From Pelargonium x hortorum (taxonomy: Eukaryota > Streptophyta > Magnoliopsida > Geraniales > Geraniaceae), in contig JAYMTJ010000080.1 of the NCBI GenBank assembly GCA_036897525.1, forward strand, positions 1 through 42,271: DNA of 42,271 nucleotides. The letters run 5' to 3'. The position numbers were made by a program, and so were the translations under genes. The notes beneath the pieces are model-generated. The model saw nothing but the letters and a program-made list of their open reading frames with translations. It was not told the origin of the DNA and did no database searches. This document shows, piece after piece, positions 32,003 through 42,271 of this stretch; within the stretch, counting starts at the first letter, position 1, and every line of letters starts with the position of its first letter.

Positions 32003-35000
32003 TAAACAACTGTGCGCTTTATTACTATCTATACCTATACAGTATAAGGCAACTCAAAGAACTGCCTATTAACGACTATACTCCTATATACTTTGAAATA
32101 AGATCACGCAATATTAGGTACAAGCAAGCTGCAACAAGAAGCTACCCAAAAGAAAGGGTAAAGCTTGTAAGAATAAGAGTAATAAGTAAGTCAAAAGCAG
32201 GAGATAGTCTAGCTTTTTTTTGTGGTAATAAAAAACGAGATTAAGTAAAAAAAAGCAAGCAAGTGGGTTTAAGTTACAGCTTTTATTTACAGGTGTATCA
32301 GACAGTAAGAGAAACTTGATACGTAAGACTTTCTAATTTTAAGGATGTAACTTTTGTTAATTGACAATAAATAGGGTTAGGTGCAAACGCAAACTATGCC
32401 CCTCGAATATATGTTTACTTTACAGCAACCTGGGATTTTACTGGACTCTATATGTATTCCCTGAAGAGAAAGGTCCTCTTTAACAACCGAAATACTTTTC
32501 TATTCGGGTTCCCTTAAAAGACACTTTTGGATTTAAGAGAAAGTTAATACCTTTTTTTTAAGTGACTTTTTTTTTTATTAAGATTCTCCTGAAGTTTTAC
32601 CCTAATCACGTAAGTTTAGACTCATTTTGTCTTTTTTCATTCCTCCGCGAATCAAATCCAAGCAAACAGGCAGCACTAAAATAAAGAATAAAAAGGGCCT
32701 CCAGTATTATCTACCACAGTTTTAGGGTAGGGATATGTGCCCCAGTATTTATTTCCGGGCTTCCCCGAGCAAACTTTACATAACAGAGATCCCATTATAG
32801 CCTAAAATTTCAAGTAAATAAGGATACAAATTCAATCCAGTGTATCTCAAAAGGAAAGCAGAAGCTATTGGCAGAGAATCCTACTATTAAAATTGATTTT
32901 AAGAAATCCGAGATATTTAACAAAATACAGGCTTAAGGCTTCAAATTAGAACTGAGTAAAGGTAGGTAAGCCTTAAGAAACACCCTCTGTTTTTTCTATT
33001 TTCTATATCAATTTTGGTCTTTCGCACTACACTATATTGGTACAGACAGTTACAGAAGCTTCTTCTATAATATAAGGGCTCCAAACTTTTCTTTAATAAA
33101 GGGTTCCTATTCGGTGCTGAGCTATAGTAATTGCGTTGCTCTATTATCTCTCCTTGATATTATAATAAGTTTTATTAGTAGCACTATTGTTAACAAACGA
33201 GTATCTACCTGTAGTATTTACGACCCTACATTGCCTTATATCTTATACAGGAACACTAATTGAATTGCAAAAAAAAACCGCGGAAAAGCTTATCAAAACA
33301 AAAGCTCTCAGGTTTTCCGTACCCAGATATTTAGGAACTTCTTTTGTATCTATTTCTCTTTCAGGAGTTAAACATTTAGTGGACCGGACGTTATTCTACC
33401 GAAGAACGCCTTGATGAAGCAGGGCCTTGGATGGAAAATTGTCGGGAGTTTCTTAGTACTCTTTGAAATTTTACTCGGTATTTGTGCAGCGCGTAACCGA
33501 ATTTTTTTTATCTAACTCTAAATTATCCAGGATATTGCGAGCATAAGAGAGACAAATTAAGTAATACAGAACTCGTTTAGATAACTTATTTCGTACCCTA
33601 GGCCAAGGTTATCTTTTTATTTCCGAGTCAAATCATAGCCTTTTTTTAGATGACCTTGATTAGTAGTCAATTCTGGTAACACCTAAGAATCTGTGCCCTT
33701 TGTTTACATGGGTGACACGAATTTGAAAATCCCCGTAGGTGAAGTTGAAATAAAATATAGTATTAAATGAAATACCGGATTCAATCTCTTAGTCTTCGTT
33801 TACTAAAGAGATGGCAAGCAGATTTGGTTAAAATTCCTTGTATAGTTGCTAAGTCACAAAAAAAAAACTACCTAAACCCTTGTGATAGGGCGTTTGCCTT
33901 TATTAGGTAGAGCACTTTCCATTCAGTAGACTTTGTGACTCAACTCAATCAAGGAAAGCTGGGGTAACCTAAGTAAGGGGATATTTAGATATACAGGGGA
34001 AGGCCCTTTTAGTAGTGCTGGGTTTTAAAGTATACAAAAGGTTGGGAGTAATGTGCTATTCTGGATATACTATTACGTATCCGCTCGGCTGTATCAAACA
34101 GAGACTAGGGATTCCTCCGTATATAGGGAACCCCCTAAGGAAATAGAAAAGGAAATAGAAATATAAGGATATCCACTAAACCTCCTGTTCCATATCTACA
34201 TTTCAAAGCAAGGTTATATAAGGATGGGAAACTTGAAAATATTCTATTTTATATACAAATGACTCATATGAAGCTGTAAAGCAATCTAACCCATTCCCCT
34301 TTCCTCTAACTAAGACCGGGGCTCCGGTAGTGGTATTCCGTGCGTGGTTCTAAATTACTAAATTAATTCAATGCAAAGCTTTTTCCCGATATTTCTTCCT
34401 TATTTCGGGTACTTGTAGTAAGTAAAAAACCCGAAATCCTAACAACAATGCCCCCAGATAAGCGACCTTTAAGAGAGGTCAAGATAGACACAGGACTTAT
34501 ACTTTAATTCTATAAATCTTTTACCCAGAAAAACGGACTTCACCCTTACCAGAAAATTCTTTACAATTGTCTAGAAAATTTTACTGTCTGAAAAAAAGCG
34601 GATACCCCGGAAACACTGAAAACATAATAAACTGACTAACTTTCATGACTACTTCCGTAATGAGACTTCTTGCTGATATACCCCCTTTCTTAGGACTTAG
34701 AATTTGACTGGGCTAGGAAGAGAGAAAAATGACTTGTTGAGTTTTAAACGCTTAAACTCCCAGCGTTTGTATTCCGAATAAGTTACCCTATTTTAGATTT
34801 AATAAGAGAAATCCCTTGTGGTAGGTGGCCTATTAACACGTATCGAGATTCATCTAAGATAAAGTGTACTTTTGTTCATTTCAAAATTTGACTTAAGTTT
34901 TTTTTACTATATAAACATCTTGTTCAAAGCGCTTTACAAAAAAAATAGAGCGCCTAGATCCCCGCGGATAAAGAGTACCGTGCACACAATCCCTTAACTC

Positions 35001-36900
35001 TGGAATAACAAAAAGACTAATCAAAGAAGGAAAACTGAATCTTATAGGTACTATTTTCTGAGTTACTACTATAAGGAAGCTCCTTAGATAGCCGCCGCTT
35101 ACTTTATTATTAGGCAGCTATCTCTTACATTTAATCCTGTCTACTATAATACAAATAAATAGAAAACGAAATGCCTTAAGCTTTTTTTGGGCTAGCTTAG
35201 GCTGTTATATCGCAGCATCCTATAATAATCTAGAATTTAAAAAAAGAAAGAACTCCACCCTTTTCTTTTGTTTTTGTACTGGGGTTTCTCGTGGATTAAC
35301 CTAGACTACTTTTATAAAGAAAGAATAAGGGCAGGTACTGGGTTGTTTAGAAAGCATTATATTCCAACAAAGGTTTGTCTATTTATTTTATAGACTAAAA
35401 ACATAATAAATAGGTAGGGACGAGGTCAAGTACTTTTTAGTGATAGCTCAAGGAATAGCCTTGGTGTATAAAGTCATTTGTGTTAGACAGTCGAACGAGA
35501 GGTCTAGTGCAGCTTTTGAAGCTGGCATATTTTTCTCCCGGGTTTGCTTACTTTGTTATAAGGTTTTAGTGAGTTTTTGACACATTAATCAAGTGGAAGT
35601 TAGATTGTTTATGCTTTTAAGAATTTAGGAGTTTGTTCTAGTTTTTGAATTTTGTAAAATCGCATTGTATTAGATACGCCGCCCCGCAAAATAAACACTT
35701 CTTTTAGGAAACCCATAACAATAACAAAGACATTAAGAACTTTAATCTTATAAATGGGAATGCTGGATCAGTAGTAACTATTAGGGCTTCTTCCATTTAA
35801 CTAAAGTCAATTCGGAGTAGATATCTTAGCCGTTATACATAACTTAATCCGAATTCTATAAGCAAAACTTTTGAAGGGGCTAGATAGGGAATTACCTTTG
35901 TCGAAATAAAAAACGCCTTAGAAACTAGAGAGCCTCCGACAAGTCAGTGAGAATACTTTTTTCGCTTAGCAATATCGGTAAGTAAAGGTAAAGTCCCAAG
36001 TATAATACATCCCTCGTGAATAAGTGCATATCATTAATAAAAAGTTATAAAAGGATTCTTTTTAATTAAGCAGTCACATATAGTACAGGAGTATAGTAGC
36101 ATAAGGCTAGGGGATCCCTTTTTCAAATTAACGGATTCTCTAGTAATCTCTACGGTCAATAACAAGTGTACCCCTACTCCCCCCTTTTATGAAATCCAGC
36201 TTCCCTAAGCTTTTAGTCCTAATCTTATAGACCTCTATACAGGAATTTCTACTTCCAATAGTAACATGTAAAAGTAGCAGGCTTATATAACTGTACCACT
36301 TAACAAGCTCAAGAGGACTGCCAAGAAATCCATCTTAATAACACCGAGTTTTCGAGATTTATGGATTAATTAAAGGAAATTTACAAAAAAAAAATTGAAG
36401 AGATATAAATAAGGTCATCCACATAGTATAGTCTCAAAACTTTTAAATTAATTCCTTATTAAAAAAAAGATTCGAGGAATATCTCTTGTTCTTTTATCAT
36501 ATAAAGCCACTCACTTTTTTATACACTTCGTGCACGCTTCTATTATGGTTTTATCTCAGCTGTAGTAACCTGATGTAGATAGCTAGTTATTCTGGCCTGG
36601 AATACTTCAGGAGTTTAGCGTATGCTAGCCCCACGCTTTTAAGGCTTAAGTAAAATAAAAGAAGCATACGAAAGGTTAATCTCTGTAGTAGAGATTCCAG
36701 TGTATACTCTTATAACTTCTTAGTTAATAGTAATAAAAGCTAAAAAAAAAGCTCGAAACGGATAGTCGTAGTAAACGACGTGTATATAGGGTATGCTATT
36801 GTGTCCTCAAAACGAAAATAGATGCTAACAAAAGAATGCTTCGAGAAGGAATGAATACCTTAAATTACTCAGACAAAAGACTCCCTAGTAATCTCAATAA
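32003..36900. other. Intergenic DNA, no gene recognised
   Basis: No coding sequence, tRNA or rRNA was recognised over nearly 5 kb. The longest frame, plus strand 33187-33414 (75 codons), starts from a non-ATG codon and has no motif. A CATAAGAGAGA string at about 33543 resembles a motif in some angiosperm mitochondrial promoters but has no gene downstream. A weak string at 34456 (CAGATAAGCGACC) recalls the dispersed element but lacks its arms. Confidence 0.5.
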
Positions 36901-36928
36901 GGCCCTTTTCCTTAGGATTAGCCAACAT

Positions 36929-36963
36929 AATCTAGTCTTACCCTTGACAAAGCAGACTAGATT
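36929..36963 (-). promoter_or_regulatory. Hairpin downstream of trnH
   Basis: AATCTAGTCT and its exact reverse complement AGACTAGATT flank a 15-base loop, giving a 10-bp perfect stem. It begins 38 bases past the 3' end of the minus-strand tRNA-His gene. Stem-loops at this distance often define or protect RNA 3' ends in plant mitochondria, so a processing or stability role is plausible. No T-run follows that would point to a bacterial-type terminator. Confidence 0.5.
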
Positions 36964-37000
36964 GCCCTTGCTTGGTAGGACAACCCCCGCTCTTTCATGG

Positions 37001-37073
37001 GACAAATGACGAGGATCGAACCTGCGTATGATAGATTCACAATCTCCCGCTTTAACCACTTAGTTACATCCGT
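37001..37073 (-). tRNA. trnH-GUG: tRNA-His (GUG), plastid-like type
   Basis: The minus strand keeps GGATGTA, AAGTGG, the anticodon loop TTGTGAA (anticodon GUG at 37038-37040) and GGTTCGATCCTCGT in the order and spacing of plant plastid trnH. The 7-bp acceptor stem pairs fully, two pairs being G-U (ACGGATG with CATTTGT). The base after the stem is C, as usual for this tRNA, and CCA follows in the DNA. Weak points are a D stem with only two good pairs, one G-A mismatch in the anticodon stem and one A-C mismatch in the T stem. It may need editing or be in early decay. Plastid-derived trnH is common in seed-plant mitochondria. Confidence 0.65.
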
Positions 37074-37347
37074 GCTTAGAAAATTAGAAATATCCATGAA
37101 AAGTGAATAAACGTTCATAAGAAAAACTCTTCTTTTTATACATAAGCAATTGAGAATAAGAGAATAACACTAGAATTCAAAAAGCATAGTAATAGTATAG
37201 CCTATAAAAAAAGAAAAGGAAAAGGGGTAAAGAGAGTTCACCAAATGGGGGCAAAAATCCTTAAGGGGATAACCCTTAGTAAATAAATTAGTTAATAAGG
37301 AACCTACATCAGGGTAATGCTTAAAGGAAACGGTTCCGAACCGAATG

Positions 37348-37417
37348 CTTAGGTAACAGGGTTTGAACCGACGACATTCACAACTCAAAGTTTTATCCAA
37401 TATTGAACTCTATCTGC
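37348..37417 (-). pseudogene. Decayed tRNA, His-like
   Basis: The minus strand has a tRNA-like order: a D arm AGTT...TTGG...AACT with a perfect 4-bp stem, an anticodon loop reading TTGTGAA, then GTCGTCGGTTCAAACCC as T arm. About five or six bases that should form the 3' side of the anticodon stem are missing, and the outer stem pairs at only about four of seven positions. The layout recalls bacterial-type trnH. It lies about 275 bases upstream of the better trnH, on the same strand. A small inverted repeat (CGGTTC-C-GAACCG, 37331-37343) sits just past its 3' end. Identity is tentative. Confidence 0.4.
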
Positions 37418-38052
37418 AAAAGCGCTCTGTTTTATTTATGTGGCACCCAAGGTTTCTCTTTTTATCTAAAATTTTTTTATACAGTAGTATAACGGAAACC
37501 CAAAACTTAAAAGCATCCACTTGTAAAATAAAAGACTTTGTTTGAACAAATTTCAGAGTTACACTTACTAGGAATAAACCCTTTTGAATTAATTTGTGTC
37601 AGCAATCACGAAAGGAAAGGCTTGGAAAACTATTAACTTAAGTAATTATATTTCAAATAAATTCTACAAATTTCTTACATCATAACTAAAAATCACTGGA
37701 TTTTAACCAATGAGAGGGAGACCTTCATAACCTAAAAACTGACAAAGCTCCGTGGTAGGTTTCCAATCTTATATATTCTATATAACCTAACCACTTTTTA
37801 GTATCCCTCTGGCTAGGAAAGAGGGCTTTTCCTATAAACAATTTAGAGCCATTTCTATATCAAATAAGGCAATCATAGCATTTGAGTCTGTTTGGGCTTT
37901 ACACTAAGGAATCTCCTAATTGAGTTAAAGTAAAGCTATACTTCCTACTTTTGTCTACGCGTCATTAGAATGAATAACTTCATTTTGGGGCCGTTGGGCT
38001 ATATCTTAGTACGACTTAAGACTCGATTTTGATTTTGTTGAAGGTAAGACAA

Positions 38053-38126
38053 AGCTTCCGTGTTCTGATTGGTAGAGCGTTAGAAGATTTACCTGCAGGC
38101 CGTGGGTTCAAATGCTCCAGAGCGCG
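38053..38126 (+). pseudogene. Decayed tRNA, Trp-like
   Basis: The D arm (GTTC, GGTAGAGC) pairs well. The 3' part, GGGTTCAAATGCTCCAGAGC, closely follows plastid-type trnW (TTCAAATCCTACAGAGCG). Overall length and spacing also fit trnW. The anticodon arm does not: no CCA triplet is present in the loop and the stem does not pair. The acceptor and T stems are also poor. I call it a relic of a trnW-like gene, and the identity rests mainly on the 3' half. Confidence 0.35.
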
Positions 38127-38798
38127 ATTAACTTCCTCGTATATTTTCAATTTAAGGTATGCATTTCTTTCTTATTAACAAACCTGGGATAATAAATAAA
38201 AAAGTATAAAAGAACGTGTCCACTAGGGTTAGGGTTCTTTTAATCTTAGGTATCTAGCCTGAGCTATATATAGAGTAAAAAGGACTTACTCTTGTACTTG
38301 AAAGTACCCCCTCCTTTTTCTAATTCCTGACTAGCATTTGCTTAACTTCTAATAAAATTGATCACTAAGAGTCCAACAATTGAATTTTATTTCCTAAGTG
38401 TGCTCTCTTACCAGTAATATTCTATTAAAACCTAGAAATGGAAAATCCTATATAATCCGGAAATCCACGTAAATTAAATAATAAGGCCCCCTATTTAGAA
38501 ATGGTAATAACAAAAGTCTAATAAAGAGTCTTGTATAAAATAAAACTAAGTGATTTGACATCCTTAGGCGTCAACTAATATTAAAAAAATCAGGGCCATT
38601 TTGACTTTTAGAAGTCAAAGAAATACCGAAGAATTCTAGTCAGGTGTACTTCTTCTTCAACATGATTAAGTAGGGTGTATATACAAGTCGTGAACCAACC
38701 CTTGTTTGCGTATTTTTATGGAATCACTTAAAGAAAGAAGATCTTTATTTCTCAGTGATTTAGCTAAATAATTACATCTTTTTGTTTTTAGGCAGGGT

Positions 38799-38874
38799 CT
38801 CAGGGTAGAGTACATACATGGTAAACTTGTGAGGCTAATGATCTCAAAACCAGGTTCAAGTTCCGAAACTTCTG
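38799..38874 (+). pseudogene. Decayed tRNA, fMet-like
   Basis: The order GGGTAGAGTA, GGTAAACTTG, a GAGGCTAATGATCTC anticodon arm and CAGGTTCAAGTTCC tracks plant mitochondrial trnfM closely. The D stem (GAGT/ACTT) and anticodon stem (TGAGG/TCTCA) both pair. The triplet at the anticodon is AAT, not CAT; the D loop carries a 4-base duplication (CATA); and the acceptor stem does not pair. It therefore looks like an inactive copy. Confidence 0.45.
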
Positions 38875-38879
38875 GCAAA

Positions 38880-41800
38880 CTAAAACTTTTAATAGCTAGC
38901 TTATTCTATTTGTGTAGTCCTATAAATCCCATACCCCTATCTATAGAATTTAATTAACTGCAATAATAAAAACCTCTGTTTTCTTTCTAAAATAAATGAG
39001 ACCCCGTGGACTTTTTAGCAACCACAGAATTTGATATTAGCCTTGAGTTTTAAGTTTGTAAGGCAGTGATGCTATAGCATAGCTAGGAACATAGGGATTT
39101 CCTGTTAGAGTTTTTCTTGCTCAATATGCCAACCGTCGAAAAAGGGTTTGAGTATAAGACTTTACCATTATAGTTAGGAACACAAAACAAAGTCATTCAA
39201 ATTGCTAGTGACCGGGGATGCGCTTCATGAAGTATACCCGTAGGAATGGAATAGCGAGATAGATTATTCCGTAGTTGTGATAGGAAGGGAAGCATCTCTC
39301 TCCAATCCCCAAGACAAGGTGTTTGTCAAAAAGTATCCGACTTGGTTAAGCGAGTAAGTCACTCCTTCCTTTTAAAGTGAAACTGATTCTCTATTATAAC
39401 TAGTACAACTAAAATACAAGAAGAGAGAGTACCCATGAGAATCCCCTATTGTTAGCGCCTAACTAATCCTCTAGTAAAAAGTTCACCAGGAATTTAAGTC
39501 GAAGAATAGTATAGTTAATTACTGGATTAGCATGAATTAAACAAATAAGGGGGCAGAGATAGCCACAGACGACCAGAAGCGGATGCTTGTTAGGCACCTG
39601 CTGCTGTATAACGGGAGTCCCATCCCTCCCTGTTTGCTCGTAATCAAACGCTATTGTGAGTTCCAAACGGGGCTATAATATGCTGTGAATTTTATATAAT
39701 TTCAATTTCAAGTCATTACCGGTTTTTGTAGATTCGCAATTTTCTTGGAACATTTTACTTACCATTTTAGTAGTGGACACTAGTTCCCATGCTATGAGCT
39801 TATCAAAGTTAGAATATAGGTTGGTATAGAACTTTTCTTTTTAGGGTATTTTACTAGCTTAGTAGAAGCGTGTTAAGTGGAAACGCGTTTGTTACAATTT
39901 TTGATTTATCCGCTATATGCACGCGAATGTAGCCAGCATGTCAGCGTAGTCATGCCCTTTAGCTATACGTTGGACGAGGGCTAACAGTACTTTCTATTGA
40001 TCTGTGGTATGTTTTCTTTAAGTCAGTATAAATGAGCTTGAAACACTAGCCACATAAAAAGCCAATTATCAGAAGTCCTCTCTTCAAGAATCCTACTATC
40101 CCTTTCTTTGTAATCCGAATTTTAGAATTGAATCCATAGAATATCACAATCATTCTATTTCTTGCCTTGCGATATCCGTGGAATAGTTTGAGTGAAGCTA
40201 ATATCTTTTTTTTATAAACATTAAGGGAGCAAGGTATATAGCAGATTAGCTGAAGATAAGTAAGACATGGAAACTTCTTTGATAAAAAATGAATTACAAC
40301 GCTTACCTGTCCTTATTTAAAGGAGACAAAGGAGTCAAGTTAATCAGTATGCAAACACCCGTATGGGACTCTCAGACTGGGCCCCGGCACCCTTTGTTCT
40401 AAGACTATCCTATTAAAAAAAACTATTATAACTGAAGTGGTTTAAGGTCTGCCTACCGCTTCAAATAAAAAGGGGAGTGATTCGTAAGAAGAAGACCGCA
40501 TTAGTTGTACACCTCTACGGGGTACCTAATTCAAAAAACAAGTATAGGCGCCAAGTATTAAGAAAAGACTTAAGCTGGGGTTAGGCGCAGGTATGAGCCT
40601 ATAAACGCAAGTGCAACTAATGCCAGTAAAACAGAGATGAAAAAGATTTAGAGACACTGGTTGGTATTAGGGATATGTAAAAACTAAAGGATTTACTAAT
40701 AGCATGTTATTTGAAATTAGTGTACTTTGGACCGCAGGAGCCGACTAGATCCGTGTTAAAACTATGCAACTCCTGCTCTGTCGTTTTTTGAAATGGGATC
40801 CTTTTTTAGAGGGAAAGCATTTGTTGTTTCTTACTTGAAAGAGTTTCTATTTTAAAGGGTTTTAGTAGGGGAGTAGTTTCCTCAGGATTAAATTAAGAAT
40901 GCGTAAGAGTTTTCAGGTCAGGAGCCTTTTGTATATTTTGAAGCGGGTTCTCTTTTTAAAGTAAAGGGGGGACTTTCAAAGTTTTCTTTTAGGGTGCTTG
41001 GTAGACCTCAAGACTATAAAAATTCCAGTTCTTAGCTCTATAACTTGAAATGGGGTGGAAGTTTCCTTTAGAGAGGGGTTTCTCTTATTGCAGTTCGTTC
41101 CTGTATTTTGGTTAAAGGCAGTTAAGGAATAAAAGACAATAGAGTAGAGATTCTTTTCCAAGTACAAGTTTTTAGAGGCTAATGCGGGGGTTCTAAAAGA
41201 GGAGACCTGTGTCTTGATTGTATTCCTAAATTTAGGTATCGCGTAGGCTAGGGTTTTTGGCATCTGATCAATTTACAGCTACGAACCCCTTTTCAATTGT
41301 AAGGGGATAAGCCCGGTTAAAAAAAGCAGTTAACTGGTTGAAGCAGGGACACAGAAGTTCAAGTAGAGTCATTCAGTCATAAAAAGTCTCGAATCCTTTA
41401 TTTAATAGGGTATAGAGTTAGGAAATTTAGGTTGTAGCTTTTCCAGAGACCTTCCTTAGCCAAGTACTATAAACTTAACCCTTTATTTTATGGCTTTCTT
41501 TTCATCTTCGTAAACTAACCCAATTGCACTTAATGCTTAATCTTGGGATATTGGGGCTGCTTTAAGGAAAGGAGTCTTTTGCTGAATCTATTTTGAGTTG
41601 CTATAGTTCAGAGAGGAAACTACCTATTTAATTTAAGGTTAAAAAAAAGATATATAGTTTACCCTTATCCTAGTATCCTAATTACTTTAGCGGAGAGTTA
41701 GAATTCTTTAAATTTATAAAGAGGTATAGAAAGGTGTGGTATAAAAAAAAGCCATAAACATTTTTTGATACCTTCTTTTGGATATCTTGGAATTACAAAA

Positions 41801-42271
41801 CTGATATTACGAGAACAAGGTTTTAGGAGTACAGATTGTAACTGAAACAATAAACCCTTGCGGAGCTTAAGCTCTGAACCCACCGTAACCCGCTCAGTAT
41901 AGTTATAATGAAATTTAGGATTAAAAATGCGACCCCCCTTTACTATCCCGGAGTTCTTTCTCTAAAGAAATTCTATAGATAGAGACACGTGTCTTGTATT
42001 TGTAATTAACTTTTACAGTTTCTCTGTGTATCTCTTAAAAACTGTTCAAAGATTAAGCTTTTCCTATAATCATAACGCGAAAGATTTTGTTTACTTAGTG
42101 CTTTACTTAAACTTAAATACGGGGGCGGTTAGGTAAAACTCAGAAATGTTCCCTTATTTAGGTCTTTTTTGTATACCCCCAAATGGGTTCACTTTTCAGT
42201 TGTTATATTCCTTAGTATGCTTCTGACAAGGGGCATTACGAAGTTGTAAGAAAAACTAATATATATATATA
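38880..42271. other. Intergenic DNA, no gene recognised
   Basis: I recognise no gene to the end of the window. The minus-strand frame at 40976-41263 (95 codons) is among the longest unassigned frames in the window but has no motif, no membrane pattern and no neighbour to support it. The last bases (42259-42271) are a TA dinucleotide run that continues past the edge. Confidence 0.5.

Noticed and set aside
33540-33555. CATAAGAGA promoter-like motif
   Set aside because: No gene follows within several kilobases, and a 9-base match is not informative in AT-rich DNA.
37690-37720. Possible tRNA-Lys anticodon arm (ACTGG, ATTTTAA, CCAAT)
   Set aside because: There is no D arm with GG and no TTC-type T loop at the right distance, so a single arm is not evidence of a gene.
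40976-41263. 95-codon minus-strand frame
   Set aside because: No domain, membrane pattern or gene context; composition matches the surrounding non-coding DNA.
1-42271. Group II intron ends, reverse transcriptase or homing endonuclease motifs, CRISPR-like arrays, LTR pairs
   Set aside because: I looked for domain V hairpins, YADD and LAGLIDADG strings, regular spaced repeats and long terminal repeats and saw none that I could support.

Overview
The window looks like a gene-poor, AT-rich stretch of a streptophyte (plant-type) mitochondrial genome. The decisive evidence is one short plus-strand cluster at 28.1-30.0 kb. It holds a complete plant-type atp8 (begins MPQLD, keeps SRILKLR) and a recognisable atp4 (keeps YNEE and EELQQFL-PNE). 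Upstream is a C-terminal nad7 scrap (ASSAYTAVEAPKGEFGV). Between the nad7 scrap and atp8 sits an unidentified 143-codon membrane-protein frame, orf143. A tRNA-His gene on the minus strand at 37.0 kb, of the plastid-like type, agrees with a plant mitochondrion. The genome is AT-rich by eye (one counted line near the start is 38% G+C), which is low for a seed-plant mitochondrion. I cannot name the lineage.

Layout. 1-7.8 kb: no gene recognised; one perfect 20-bp palindrome and short repeats. 7.8-13.2 kb: a zone of old, diverged repeats with a G/T-rich plus strand, including copies of a dispersed element with the core GATAAGC. 13.2-24 kb: no gene recognised; three more copies of that element (15.2, 18.6 and 24.1 kb, the last inverted), an 11-G run and short AT palindromes. 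24.2-27.1 kb: A/G-rich repeat-like DNA, an inverted element copy at 26.4 kb and a diverged tandem repeat of about 210 bp. 28.1-30.0 kb: nad7 scrap, orf143, atp8, atp4. 30-36.9 kb: no gene recognised apart from one element copy at 31.95 kb. 37.0-38.9 kb: a loose cluster of one trnH and three decayed tRNA-like sequences (His-like, Trp-like, fMet-like), with a strong hairpin beside trnH. 38.9-42.27 kb: no gene recognised.

How the genes work together. atp8 and atp4 encode membrane and stator subunits of the F0 part of mitochondrial ATP synthase. They lie 93 nt apart, with orf143 only 99 nt upstream of atp8, so one transcript is plausible. The atp4 frame meets two UGA codons near its end and then continues with a tail that resembles other plant atp4 C-termini. 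That suggests U-to-C editing of UGA to CGA, UGA read as Trp, or a genuinely shortened protein. A multi-spanning, G+C-richer orphan frame next to atp8, beside a fragment of another respiratory gene, is the arrangement seen in many cytoplasmic male sterility loci. That is an inference from layout only.

All family assignments were made by eye from remembered conserved motifs; no search was run.
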